Counted from the first letter of the stretch, positions 23,973 through 32,816 are shown. The stretch is DNA of 64,000 nucleotides from Azorhizobium oxalatiphilum (GCF_014635325.1 NZ_BMCT01000010.1:62001-126000), one strand, 5' to 3'. Translations and numbers: made by a program. Notes: generated by a model from the letters alone, not told the origin.

Positions 23973-26900
23973 CTAGTGCGTCGGCGCGTGGCCCCCAAGG
24001 CCCTCCCCGTCGTCACCCGCGGAGGGGGCATCGCCGGCCGGCTTGCGACGACTGACGCGCTCGAACAGCCGCATCACGAAGACGAAGAAGACCGGCACGA
24101 AGAACACCGCCAGCACGGTGGCCGAGATCATGCCGCCCATCACGCCGGTGCCGATGGCCTGCTGGCTGGCGGCGCTGGCGCCGGCCGCGATGGCCAACGG
24201 AACCACGCCCAGCGTGAAGGCCAGCGAGGTCATGATGATCGGCCGGAAGCGCAGGTGCGCCGCCTCGATGGTGGCCTCCATCAGCGACTTGCCCTCGGCC
24301 CGCAGGTCCTTGGCGAACTCGATGATCAGGATGGCGTTCTTCGCGGACAGGCCGATGATGGTGATGAGGCCCACCTTGAAATAGACGTCGTTGGGCATGT
24401 CGCGCAGCATCACCGCCACCACGGCGCCGATGATGCCGAGCGGAATGACCATCATCACCGAGATCGGGATGGACCAGCTCTCGTACAGCGCCGCGAGGCA
24501 CAGGAAGACGAGGATGCACGACAGGGTGAGCAGCATGGGCACCTGCGAGCCCGACTGGATCTCCTGCAGCGACTGGCCGCTCCATTCATAGCCGAAGCCG
24601 GCGGGCAGGGTGCCGGCGATGCGCTGCACCTCGGCGATGGCATCGCCCGAGGAGTAGCCGGCCGCCGCCTGCCCGGTGAAGCGGACGGAAGGATAGCCAT
24701 TGTAGCCCACCGCCTGCGAGGAGCCGCGGCTCCATTCCACGTTGGCGAAGGCCGACATGGGCACCATGCCGCCATTGGCGTTGCGCACGTTCAGCTTCAG
24801 CAGGTCCGGCGCCTGCATGCGGCCGCGCTGGTCTGCCTGCACGGTGACGCGCTGCATGCGCCCGGAGTTGGGGAAGTCGTTCACATAGGCCGAGCCCAGC
24901 GCCGTGCTGATGGTGGTGTTGATGTCGGCGAAGGTGACGCCGAACGTATTGGCCTTCTCGCGGTCGATCACGAGGTTGACCTGCGCGGCGTCGGGCATGC
25001 CCTCCACCATCACCCCTTCGAGGATGGGGCTCTTGGCGGCTTCCGCGATGAACTGCTGCTCGGCGGCCCTGAGCGCAGCCGGCGGCTGGCCGCCGCGATC
25101 CTGCAGGCGGAAGGAGAAGCCGTTGGAGTTGCCGAGACCCTGGATGGGCGGCGGCGACAGCGCGAACATGATGGCATCGCGCACACCGGCGAACGCCATG
25201 CTGAGGCGGCCGGAGAGGGAGACGGCCGAGTCCTCGGGCCCGCGCTCGCTCCAGTCCTTCAGCGTGACGAAGGCCAGAGCCGCGTTGGAGCCGATGCCGT
25301 TGAAGCTGTAGCCCATGATGGCCACGGTCTCGCTCACTGCCTTCTCGCCGGCGATGGTCTTCTCCATGCCCTCGATGACTTCGAGCGTGCGGTTGGCGCT
25401 GGCTTCCGAGGGGGCCTGCACGTTCACCAGCACGAAGCCCTGGTCCTCGTTGGGCAGGAAGGCGGAGGGCAGGCGCACGAACATGTAGCCGAGCGCACCC
25501 AGGAGCACGAGATAGATCACCATCATCCGCCCGGAGCGCTGGATCAGCCAGCCCACGGAGGAGCTGTACTTGCGCGATGAGCGGTCGAACAGCTTGTTGA
25601 ACCAGCCGAAGAAGCCCTTCTTCGCATGCGGGTCGTGACCCTTGGCGATGGGCTTCAGGAAGCTGGCGCACAGCGCCGGGGTGAGGGAGAGGGCGAGCAG
25701 CGCCGAGAAGAGGATCGACGTGACCATGGTCAGGCTGAACTGCCGGTAGATCACGCCCACCGCGCCGGGGAAGAAGGCCATGGGCACGAACACGGCGGTG
25801 AGCACCAGCGTGATGCCGATGACCGCGCCGGTGATCTGCTTCATGGCCTTGCGGGTGGCCTCCTTTGGCGGGAGACCCTCCTCGGCCATGATGCGTTCCA
25901 CATTCTCCACCACCACGATGGCGTCATCCACCAGGATGCCGATGGCCAGCACCATGGCGAACATGGTGAGCACGTTGATGGAGAATCCGGTCGCCAGCAT
26001 CACCGCGCACGTGCCCAGCAGCGCCACCGGCACCACGATGGTGGGGATCAGCGTGTAGCGGATGTTCTGGAGGAACAGGAACATCACCAGGAACACCAGC
26101 GCCATGGCTTCGAGCAGGGTGTGCAGCACCTTCTCGATGGACGCCTCGATGAACGGCGTGGTGTCGTAGGGGACGGTGTATTCGATGCCGGCGGGGAAGA
26201 AGCGCGCCAGCTCATCGAGGCGCGCGCGCACGGCGGTGGCGGTCTCCAGCGCATTGCCGGAGGGGGTGAGCTGCACGCCGATGGCGGCCACCGGCTTGCC
26301 GTTCAGGCGGGTGGAGAAGTTGTAGTCCTCGCCGCCGACCTCGACCCGCGCCACGTCGCGCAGGCGCACGCTGGAGCCGTCCGGATTGGCGCGCAGCACG
26401 ATGGCGCCGAACTCGTCCGGCGAGGTGAGCTGGCCCTTCACCAGAACGGTGGCGGAGATCTGCGTGCCCACGGGATTGGGCAGGGCGCCGATGCGGCCCG
26501 CCGCGACCTGCGCATTCTGGGCGGAGATGGCGGTGGTGATGTCGGCGGGCGTCAGGCGCAGGCCGACCATGCGGTCGGGATCGATCCAGATGCGCATGGA
26601 GCGCTGGGTGGAGAAGAGCTGCGCGCGACCCACGCCGGGAATGCGGCGCACCTCGCTCAGCACGTTGCGGCTGGCATAGTCGCCGAGGCCGACCGCATCC
26701 ACGGCGCCGTCGGTGGAGGTGATGGCGACCACCATCAGGAAGCCCTGTCCGGCTTCCTCCACCTGCACGCCCTGCTGGGTGACGGCCTGCGGCAGGCGGC
26801 TTTCCACGCGGCGGATGCGGTTCTGCACCTCCACGGCGGCCTGCTGGGAGGAGGTGCCGGGGGCGAAGGTGACGTTGATCTCGACCCGCCCGGACGTGTC

Positions 26901-27146
26901 CGAGGTCGACTCGAAATAGAGCATCCCGTTGATGCCGTTCAGCTCCTCCTCGATCAGCCGGGTCACGCCCTGATAGATCTCCTCCGGCGAGGCGCCGGGA
27001 TAGGCGGTCTGCACGGTGATCTGCGGGGGTGCCACGTCGGGATATTGCGAGATCGGCAGCATGGGCAGCGTGATGATGCCCGCCAGCGAGATCAGGATGG
27101 CGACGACCCAGGCAAAGACCGGCCGGTCGATGAAGAAGCTCGGCAT
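23973..27146 (-). CDS. AcrB-type RND multidrug efflux pump
   Basis: This is a 1057-residue HAE1-family proton/drug antiporter starting MPSFFIDRPVFAWVVAI, the hallmark of AcrB/MexB-type pumps. It has G-I-L-V-D-D-A-I-V-V-V-E-N-V-E-R with the two proton-relay aspartates, and the C-terminal repeat G-L-S-A-K-N-A-I-L-I-I-E-F-A-K. AAGG eight bases before ATG 27146 fixes the start, which excludes an open stretch of 25 codons upstream. It lies 11 bases after the adaptor and 28 bases before the TetR gene, all one transcript. It is distinct from the RND pump at 9847-12984, which has a different N-terminus. Broad drug export is inferred from family. Confidence 0.95.
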   Translation of the reverse strand: MPSFFIDRPVFAWVVAILISLAGIITLPMLPISQYPDVAPPQITVQTAYPGASPEEIYQGVTRLIEEELNGINGMLYFESTSDTSGRVEINVTFAPGTSSQQAAVEVQNRIRRVESRLPQAVTQQGVQVEEAGQGFLMVVAITSTDGAVDAVGLGDYASRNVLSEVRRIPGVGRAQLFSTQRSMRIWIDPDRMVGLRLTPADITTAISAQNAQVAAGRIGALPNPVGTQISATVLVKGQLTSPDEFGAIVLRANPDGSSVRLRDVARVEVGGEDYNFSTRLNGKPVAAIGVQLTPSGNALETATAVRARLDELARFFPAGIEYTVPYDTTPFIEASIEKVLHTLLEAMALVFLVMFLFLQNIRYTLIPTIVVPVALLGTCAVMLATGFSINVLTMFAMVLAIGILVDDAIVVVENVERIMAEEGLPPKEATRKAMKQITGAVIGITLVLTAVFVPMAFFPGAVGVIYRQFSLTMVTSILFSALLALSLTPALCASFLKPIAKGHDPHAKKGFFGWFNKLFDRSSRKYSSSVGWLIQRSGRMMVIYLVLLGALGYMFVRLPSAFLPNEDQGFVLVNVQAPSEASANRTLEVIEGMEKTIAGEKAVSETVAIMGYSFNGIGSNAALAFVTLKDWSERGPEDSAVSLSGRLSMAFAGVRDAIMFALSPPPIQGLGNSNGFSFRLQDRGGQPPAALRAAEQQFIAEAAKSPILEGVMVEGMPDAAQVNLVIDREKANTFGVTFADINTTISTALGSAYVNDFPNSGRMQRVTVQADQRGRMQAPDLLKLNVRNANGGMVPMSAFANVEWSRGSSQAVGYNGYPSVRFTGQAAAGYSSGDAIAEVQRIAGTLPAGFGYEWSGQSLQEIQSGSQVPMLLTLSCILVFLCLAALYESWSIPISVMMVIPLGIIGAVVAVMLRDMPNDVYFKVGLITIIGLSAKNAILIIEFAKDLRAEGKSLMEATIEAAHLRFRPIIMTSLAFTLGVVPLAIAAGASAASQQAIGTGVMGGMISATVLAVFFVPVFFVFVMRLFERVSRRKPAGDAPSAGDDGEGLGGHAPTH

Positions 27147-27157
27147 TGATCTGGCCT

Positions 27158-28348
27158 TCAGTTCGCGGACTTGGCGGCGTCGGGATTGCCGGCGCCGGCA
27201 TCCTTCGCGGCGGGCTTCCACGGCTGCGGCGTGACCTTGGCGCCGGGGCCGATCTTCTGGAAGCCGTCCACCACCACGCGCTCGCCGGGCTTCAGATTGG
27301 CATCGATGACCCAGCGCTCACCAACCACGCGCCCCGCGGTGACGTTGCGGCGCTCGATGGTGTCGTCGGCCTTCACGATGAACAGCTGGGCGGTGCCGGC
27401 GGTGTCGCGCTGCACGGCCTGCGTCGGCACGGCGAGTGCATCCTTCTGCACGCCCTGCTCGATCTCCACCCGCACATACATGCCGGGCAGCAGATCGCCG
27501 TTGGGATTGGGGAACTCGCCGCGCAGGATCACCTGTCCGGTGGAGGGCTCCACCGTCGCCTCGGAGAACAGCAGCTTGCCGGGCAGGGGATAGCGCGTGC
27601 CGTCCTCCATGATCAGGTGGACGCGGGCTTCGTCGGGCGCCACTTCCTGCAGCGTGCCGTCCTTCAGCGCGCGGCGCAGGCGCAGCATCTCGGTGGCCGA
27701 CTGGGTGAAGTCGGCATAGACCGGATCCAGCCGCTGGATGGTGGCCAGCGAGCCAGACGAGGACGACACCAGCGCGCCCTCGGTGATGGTGGCGCGGCCG
27801 ATGCGGCCGGAAATCGGGGCGGTGACGCTGGCATAGCGCAGGTTCAGCTCGGCCTCGGCGAGACCGGCCTCGGCGGCTGCCACGTCCGCGTCCGCCTGCG
27901 CCAGTGCCGCCACCGCATTGTCCAGCGCCTGCGCGCTGTTGACGTTGCGGTCGCGCAGTTCCTTCTGGCGGTCGTTCTGCTGGCGGGCCTGAAGCTGGGT
28001 GGCGTGCGCGCGCTGGAGGGTCGCCTTGGCGCTGGCGACGCGCACCTCGAACGGGGCGGGATCGATGCGATAGAGCACGTCGCCCTCCTTCACCATGGTG
28101 CCCTGCACGAACACGCGCTCAAGGATGATGCCGGTGATGCGCGGCACCACCTCGGCGATGCGGGTGGGCGCGATGCGGCCGGGCAATTCGTTGGCGAAGA
28201 CGATGGGTTCAGGCTGCGCGGTCACGATGCCCACGGCCGGCGGCGGGCCGCCCTGCTGGGCGAGGGCGGTGCCCAGCGGCGCGGCGGCAAGGGCGAAGAC
28301 GAGGGCGGCCGTGCGGGAAAACCCGGCGGGGGACAGGGTGAGGGCCAT
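27158..28348 (-). CDS. AcrA/MexA-type periplasmic adaptor
   Basis: The 396-residue membrane fusion protein has a signal peptide ending around A-L-A-Q (residue 31). The mature start G-P-P-P-A-V-G-I-V-T-A-Q-P is followed by the lipoyl half-motif (E-R-V-F-V-Q-G-T-M-V-K-E-G-D-V-L-Y) and the coiled-coil hairpin. The second lipoyl half (Y-A-S-V-T-A-P-I-S-G-R-I-G-R) and the C-terminal barrel domain complete it. No Cys lipobox is visible near the cleavage site, so it is probably not lipid-anchored. It is first in the adaptor-pump-TetR operon. Confidence 0.93.
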   Translation of the reverse strand: MALTLSPAGFSRTAALVFALAAAPLGTALAQQGGPPPAVGIVTAQPEPIVFANELPGRIAPTRIAEVVPRITGIILERVFVQGTMVKEGDVLYRIDPAPFEVRVASAKATLQRAHATQLQARQQNDRQKELRDRNVNSAQALDNAVAALAQADADVAAAEAGLAEAELNLRYASVTAPISGRIGRATITEGALVSSSSGSLATIQRLDPVYADFTQSATEMLRLRRALKDGTLQEVAPDEARVHLIMEDGTRYPLPGKLLFSEATVEPSTGQVILRGEFPNPNGDLLPGMYVRVEIEQGVQKDALAVPTQAVQRDTAGTAQLFIVKADDTIERRNVTAGRVVGERWVIDANLKPGERVVVDGFQKIGPGAKVTPQPWKPAAKDAGAGNPDAAKSAN

Positions 28349-28436
28349 GGGCGGGCTCGTGTGATCTTTCGAAAAGCGGGGCGCGCCGGGTCCACCTGAC
28401 GCTGCGGGGATGGGTTCTAGATCACGCTTCCATTAA

Positions 28437-28453
28437 ACATACAATCTGTATGT
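28437..28453. promoter_or_regulatory. AcrR-like operator ACATACA-N3-TGTATGT
   Basis: This perfect 7-3-7 palindrome lies 89 bases upstream of the adaptor start, in a short AT-rich island between divergent genes. It resembles the known AcrR operator half-sites (TACATACA/TGTATGTA). A further TGT repeat extends it on the right. The TetR gene at the end of the operon is the likely ligand-responsive repressor acting here. Confidence 0.7.
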
Positions 28454-28578
28454 ATGTAAATTTTTCGTCAGATTGACGTTTCGTGATCTGCGGGCTGGTG
28501 GTGGGGTGCGCATCGCGGCCCCTTCCAATCCGGCGCGCCACGGTTCAAGAACGGGGTAACGCTCGCTAAGGGGGAAGC

Positions 28579-29067
28579 ATGTCCGCGCGCACGACCGTCC
28601 TGCCGTTTCTGGCTCTCGTTCCGATGCTGCTTCCCCTCGCCGGGCCGGCGCTGGCCCAGCCGGCGGCATCCGCCTCGCCCTCGCCGGGCTGGCAGGCCTC
28701 GCCCTGGGCGGACAGTGTGCTGCTCCAGACCCAGCTGTTCTTCGCCCTCGCCACACCGGACGGGAAGGGCGTCAGCGAGCAGCAGTTCGCCCAGTTCATG
28801 GAAGAGGTGATCCGCCCGCGCTTTCCCGACGGCATGACGGTTCTGGATGCTTCCGGGCAGGGCAAGAGCACGGCGACGGCGGGCGGCACGTCCAGCACGG
28901 CCGGCATGCTGGCCATGATGCACGCCAACACCAAGCTGGTGATCCTCGTGCATCCCAACACGCCGGATGCTCTGGGCAAGATCGGCGACATCAAGGCGCA
29001 ATACCGCAGCCGCTTCGGCGGGCCGGACATCTTCCATCTGGATTTCCCGGTGCGGATCGGCTCCTGA
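28579..29067 (+). CDS. DUF3574-type secreted protein
   Basis: This is a 162-residue secreted protein with an N-terminal signal peptide (cleavage after A-L-A at about 26). The body matches the DUF3574 pattern: L-L-Q-T-Q-L-F-F-A-L-A, R-F-P-D-G-M-T-V-L-D-A-S-G-Q and a C-terminal Y-R-S-R-F-G. DUF3574 has no known function and often looks like a degraded enzyme fold. It is divergent from the adaptor-pump operon, and the AT-rich operator lies between. Sharing of that promoter region suggests possible co-control but does not show it. Confidence 0.75.
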   Translation: MSARTTVLPFLALVPMLLPLAGPALAQPAASASPSPGWQASPWADSVLLQTQLFFALATPDGKGVSEQQFAQFMEEVIRPRFPDGMTVLDASGQGKSTATAGGTSSTAGMLAMMHANTKLVILVHPNTPDALGKIGDIKAQYRSRFGGPDIFHLDFPVRIGS

Positions 29068-29169
29068 ACGCAGTTCCACCGGGGCGGACCTTGAGGACGG
29101 CCGCACCGCACCCTACGTGAGGTGCGATCAACGGGGCCTTCCGGCCGCGCGCACCACGACGGGAACCGC

Positions 29170-29883
29170 ATGCTCTCCGCCGCCTTCACCGCCTTCGGGC
29201 AGGTCTTCTCGCCGCTGCTGCGCGGCGTGCTGCTGAAGTCCGTGGCCCTTGCCATCGCGCTGCTGGTGGTGATGGCCATCGGCCTCAACGCGCTGCTCCA
29301 GCATGCGGGCACCCTGCCTTATCCGTGGCTGGACACGGCCGTCGCCATTCTCATCGGGGTGGGGTCGCTCGTGGGGGCGATCTATCTGATGCCGGCGGCC
29401 TCCGCGCTGGTGGCGGGCTTCTTCCTCGACGACGTGGCCGAGAAGATCGAGCGCACCAGTTATCCCAACGATCCCGTGGGCGAGGCGCAGCCTCTGGGGC
29501 GCTCGCTCATCGCCTCGCTGCGCTTCTTCGGCATCGTGCTGGTGGTGAATATCGGCGCCTTGTTCCTGCTGCTGGTGCCGGGCGTCAACATTGTCATCTT
29601 CTTCGTGGCCAACGCCTATCTGCTCAGCCGCGAATATTTCGAGCTGGCCGCCATGCGCTATCGCTCGCCGGAAGAGGCGCGGGCGCTGCGGCAGGCCAAT
29701 GCGGTGCCGGTGTTCCTCGCCGGCCTACTGATCGCGCCGGTGCTGATGGTGCCGATCCTCAACCTGATCACGCCGGTCTATGGCACGGCGCTGATGGTCC
29801 ATTTCCACCGCCGCCTCGCCCCGGTGCCGGGCGCCGGCATGGGGCCGGGGCCGCTGATCGAGGGTCGCAAGGCCTCCGCATAG
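29170..29883 (+). CDS. CysZ/EI24-family membrane protein
   Basis: The 237-residue protein has several hydrophobic segments (at about 20-45, 55-85, 118-150 and 185-215) and the EI24/CysZ motif region P-G-V-N-I-V-I-F-F-V-A-N-A-Y-L-L-S-R-E-Y-F-E. CysZ in E. coli takes up sulfate, but many relatives beside other genes are uncharacterised. The ATG at 29170 is chosen at the start of conserved sequence with a GACGGGAA-like site upstream. It is followed by a repeat pair and the convergent endonuclease gene. No cysteine-pathway genes lie nearby. Confidence 0.75.
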   Translation: MLSAAFTAFGQVFSPLLRGVLLKSVALAIALLVVMAIGLNALLQHAGTLPYPWLDTAVAILIGVGSLVGAIYLMPAASALVAGFFLDDVAEKIERTSYPNDPVGEAQPLGRSLIASLRFFGIVLVVNIGALFLLLVPGVNIVIFFVANAYLLSREYFELAAMRYRSPEEARALRQANAVPVFLAGLLIAPVLMVPILNLITPVYGTALMVHFHRRLAPVPGAGMGPGPLIEGRKASA

Positions 29884-29921
29884 TAGGTTTGGGCGTGGCA
29901 GTGTTGCTTGCCTGACCCGTT

Positions 29922-29957
29922 CCCTCTCCCGCTTGCGGGGGAGGGTTAGGGAGAGGG
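29922..29957 (+). repeat. Palindromic repeat family A, copy 1
   Basis: CCCTCTCCCGC-TTGC-GGGGGAGGG plus a GAGAGGG end forms a stem-loop of the REP-like class common in Rhizobiales. Copy 2 at 30031-30065 is an inverted copy, and copy 3 lies at 52551-52586 in the same orientation as copy 1. It lies between the CysZ-like gene and nth and may act as a bidirectional terminator. Confidence 0.7.
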
Positions 29958-30030
29958 AAGTCGCGACATATCCGTCGTGCGCCACCACCCTTATGTCCGT
30001 TAGAACGAAAGCGGTTCCCGCCTGCGGCGG

Positions 30031-30065
30031 CCCCCTCCCAACCCTCCCCCGCAGGCGGGAGAGGG
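30031..30065 (-). repeat. Palindromic repeat family A, copy 2 (inverted)
   Basis: The reverse complement begins CCCTCTCCCGCCTGCGGG and matches copy 1 (29922-29957) with a few changes. The inverted pair brackets 73 bases of unique-looking sequence and could fold as one larger structure. It ends 13 bases before the nth stop codon. Confidence 0.7.
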
Positions 30066-30078
30066 CTTTGCCCACCTT

Positions 30079-31080
30079 TCACAGCGGCTTGTCGGGCCAG
30101 CGGCAGAGGTCGTTGATGGGGCAGATCGGGCAGTCGGGGCGCAGCGCCTTGCAGATGTAGCGCCCGTGCAGGATCAGCCAGTGGTGGGCGTGCAGCTTGA
30201 AGCGGTCCGGAATGCGCGCTTCCAGCCCCAGCTCCACGTCCAGCGGCGTCTTGCCGGGGGCAAGGCCGGTGCGGTTGGCCACCCGGAACAGATGGGTGTC
30301 CACCGCGATGGTGGGCACGCCAAAGGCGATGTTCAGCACCACATTGGCCGTCTTGCGGCCGACACCGGGCAGCGCCTCCAGCGCTTCCCGATCCACCGGC
30401 ACCTCCCCGCCATGGCGGGCGATCAGCAGGCGGGAGAGTTCGGCCACGTTCTTCGCCTTGCCGCGATAAAGGCCGAGGGTGCGGATGTAGGCGGCGATGC
30501 CCTCCTCGCCCAGCGCGACCATGGCCTGCGGCGTGGGGGCAGCGGCGAACAGGCCACGCGTGGCCTTGTTGACGCCCACGTCGGTGGCCTGCGCGGAGAG
30601 CACCACGGCCACCAGCAGGGTGAAGGCGTCGGTATAGTCCAGCTCGCCCTTGGGCTCGGGATTGAGCCGTTCGAAGCGCGAGAAGGCCTCGAAGATCTCG
30701 GTGTCGCTCCACGGCTTCACCGTGCGCCCGTGAACGGCGGCGGCCGCATTGGCCACCGCCCGGCGGCGGGGCTTTTCCGTACCCGACAGAGCCGCCCTGG
30801 CGCGCACGGCCTTGCCGGGCGCGATGAGGCCGGAACGCTCCGTGGCAGGCGCCTTGCGCGGCTTGGCGGGAGAGAGCTTGGCGGCGGCAGCTTTCGGGGA
30901 TGCGCTCTTGGTCGCAGAAGCCTTGGCCGCCGGAACCTTGGCGGGCGCGGAGGCAGGAGCGGCCGGCTTGGCGGTTTTCGCCTTGGACGCCGTCGCCTTC
31001 GATCCTGAACCGGCCTTGGTCGCCCCGGCGGCGGGGACGGGCGGGGCGGCGGGTGCGGCGGCTGTCGTCTTTCGCGGCAT
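30079..31080 (-). CDS. nth: Endonuclease III with a long basic N-terminal tail
   Basis: This base-excision-repair DNA glycosylase/AP lyase acts on oxidised pyrimidines. In the 333-residue protein the catalytic part starts around residue 122: helix-hairpin-helix L-P-G-V-G-R-K-T-A-N-V-V with catalytic Lys243, Asp261 in T-I-A-V-D-T-H, and the 4Fe-4S loop Cys310-X6-Cys317-X2-Cys320-X5-Cys326. The first ~120 residues are Ala/Lys/Pro-rich with K-A-x repeats, like bacterial histone-H1-like tails. Many alphaproteobacterial Nth proteins lack so long a tail. The ATG at 31080 is in frame; the open frame continues far upstream but without coding character. It is divergent from DUF2244. Confidence 0.92.
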   Translation of the reverse strand: MPRKTTAAAPAAPPVPAAGATKAGSGSKATASKAKTAKPAAPASAPAKVPAAKASATKSASPKAAAAKLSPAKPRKAPATERSGLIAPGKAVRARAALSGTEKPRRRAVANAAAAVHGRTVKPWSDTEIFEAFSRFERLNPEPKGELDYTDAFTLLVAVVLSAQATDVGVNKATRGLFAAAPTPQAMVALGEEGIAAYIRTLGLYRGKAKNVAELSRLLIARHGGEVPVDREALEALPGVGRKTANVVLNIAFGVPTIAVDTHLFRVANRTGLAPGKTPLDVELGLEARIPDRFKLHAHHWLILHGRYICKALRPDCPICPINDLCRWPDKPL

Positions 31081-31101
31081 TTTTCCCCTATACTGCGCCC
31101 C

Positions 31102-31626
31102 ATGACCGACGCCAACGACCCGCCCGTCGTTCCGGACGAGGAGCCCACTGTTTTCGCCGCGACCCTCGCCCCGCATCGCTCGTTGTCGAAGCGGGGCTTC
31201 GTCCTTGTCATCCTCCTGACCGGCGGCATCAGCTTCGTGTCGGGCGGCGTCTTCCTCGCCATGGGCGCCTGGCCCGTGTTCGGCTTCTTCGGGCTCGACG
31301 TGCTGTTGGTCTACTGGGCCTTCAAGTCCAACTTCCGCGCCGCCGACGCGCGCGAATACATCCGCATCACCCCGAGCCTCGTGGAGGTGCGCCATGTGCC
31401 CGTGCGCGGAAAACCGTGGCAGGTGCGCATGAACCCGTTCTGGACACGGGTGAAGCGCGAGGATGACGAGGACCACGGCACCTTGGCCCTCGCCCTTGTC
31501 TCGCGCGGGCGGGAGACGCCGGTGGGCGGCTTTCTCGGCCCCGCCCAGAAAGGCGAACTGGCCGATGGGCTTGCCGCCGCGCTCAGCGAGGTGAAGCGCG
31601 GCGTCACCCGCACCACCTTCGGGTGA
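31102..31626 (+). CDS. DUF2244 membrane protein
   Basis: The 174-residue protein has two adjacent membrane helices (about residues 32-70). The family motif region is W-A-F-K-S-N-F-R-A-A-D-A-R-E-Y-I-R-I, followed by a soluble C-terminal domain ending with L-x-x-A-L-x-x-V-K-R. DUF2244 is widespread in alphaproteobacteria and often sits beside nth, as here. Function is unknown. It is 21 bases from the divergent nth start, so the two promoters overlap. Confidence 0.85.
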   Translation: MTDANDPPVVPDEEPTVFAATLAPHRSLSKRGFVLVILLTGGISFVSGGVFLAMGAWPVFGFFGLDVLLVYWAFKSNFRAADAREYIRITPSLVEVRHVPVRGKPWQVRMNPFWTRVKREDDEDHGTLALALVSRGRETPVGGFLGPAQKGELADGLAAALSEVKRGVTRTTFG

Positions 31627-31661
31627 AATCGGGTGGCCGGGAGGGGGGACCGGATGATGAG

Positions 31662-32657
31662 ATGGCGGCAGACTTGCGAGAAGGAAACACCGCCGTGCTT
31701 CGAGACCCTGCACAGAGCGCCCTGCCGCTGGATTTTTCGCGCCCCGCGCTGTCTCTGCCGGACGCGCCGCGCATGATCGGCCTGCCGGTCGGCCCCGCCA
31801 CCCCGCTGGAAATCTGCGCCGCCGATTATGACGTGGTGCGCCGCGCGGTCGCCTATGTGACGCTCCACATGCGCGAGCAGCCCGAGGTGGAGGCGATCGC
31901 GAAAGCGGCCGGCGTCACCCCGCGCGCCCTCACCGACGTGTTCCGCCGCTGGTGCGGCCTTTCCCCCAAGGGCTTCCTGCAGGCGGTGACGCTGGATCGC
32001 GCCCGGCAGGTGCTGGCCGAATGCCCCAACGTGCTGGATGCGGCGCTCGAACTGGGCCTGTCCGGCCCCGGCCGCCTGCATGATCTGTTCGTGGTGCACG
32101 AGGCCATGTCGCCGGGCGAGTGGAAGACCGGCGGCGCCGGGCTCGTGATCCGCTACGGCCTGCATCCCTCGCCCTTCGGCACGGCGCTCGCCATGTCCAC
32201 CCCGCGCGGCCTGTGCGGCCTGTCCTTTGCCGATGCCGGCGAGGAGGAGGACGCACTGGCCGAGATGCGCCGCCGCTGGCCGCAGGCGTCCTATGTGGAG
32301 GACCCGTCCGCCACCGCGCCGCTGGTGGCGCGCATCTTCGATCCAGAGGCGTGGCGCGAGGAGCAGCCGCTGCGCATCGTCTTCATCGGCACCGATTTCG
32401 AGGTGCGGGTGTGGGAGACGCTGCTGCGCATTCCCATGGGCCGCGCCGCCACCTATTCCGGCATCGCCGGTCATGTGGGCCGCCCGTCAGCGGCGCGCGC
32501 GGTGGGGGCGGCGGTGGGGCGAAACCCCATCTCTTTCGTGGTGCCCTGCCATCGCGTCATCGGCAAAAATGGCGATCTGACCGGCTATCACTGGGGCCTC
32601 ACCCGCAAGCGCGCCATACTCGGCTGGGAAGCCGGGCAGGTGGGGGGCGAGGGGTAG
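31662..32657 (+). CDS. AraC-type HTH fused to methylated-DNA-cysteine S-methyltransferase
   Basis: This is a 331-residue Ada-like DNA repair and regulatory protein. Residues 55-155 form an AraC/XylS-type double helix-turn-helix (A-Y-V-T-L-H-M-R-E then S-P-K-G-F-L-Q). Residues 240-325 form the O6-alkylguanine transferase domain with active-site Cys296 in P-C-H-R-V and G-R-A-A-T-Y-S. The N-terminal Ada zinc/phosphotriester Cys domain is absent. The start is uncertain (GTG at 31623 overlaps the previous stop; ATG at 31662 has a G-rich site 13 bases upstream). It lies in the same direction as DUF2244. Confidence 0.9.
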   Translation: MAADLREGNTAVLRDPAQSALPLDFSRPALSLPDAPRMIGLPVGPATPLEICAADYDVVRRAVAYVTLHMREQPEVEAIAKAAGVTPRALTDVFRRWCGLSPKGFLQAVTLDRARQVLAECPNVLDAALELGLSGPGRLHDLFVVHEAMSPGEWKTGGAGLVIRYGLHPSPFGTALAMSTPRGLCGLSFADAGEEEDALAEMRRRWPQASYVEDPSATAPLVARIFDPEAWREEQPLRIVFIGTDFEVRVWETLLRIPMGRAATYSGIAGHVGRPSAARAVGAAVGRNPISFVVPCHRVIGKNGDLTGYHWGLTRKRAILGWEAGQVGGEG

Positions 32658-32701
32658 GGGAGATCGACGTTCAGTTCGGGGCATCAATGCCGCAAAGGAA
32701 C

Positions 32702-32733
32702 CGTCATCCCCGGACTTGATCCGGGGATCCACG
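32702..32733 (+). repeat. Palindromic repeat family B, copy 1
   Basis: This 32-base element has stem ATCCCCGGA / TCCGGGGAT around CTTGA. The type (cgtcat...ccacg ends) is common in Rhizobiales genomes. It is paired with an inverted copy at 32817-32848. Confidence 0.75.
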
Positions 32734-32816
32734 TGGTGCCGCCTGGCGGACGGTGAACTTTCTCGCGAACGGCGGGCGCAGCCCCTCAAGCTTGATACCG
32801 GCCACGGTCGGCCCGA

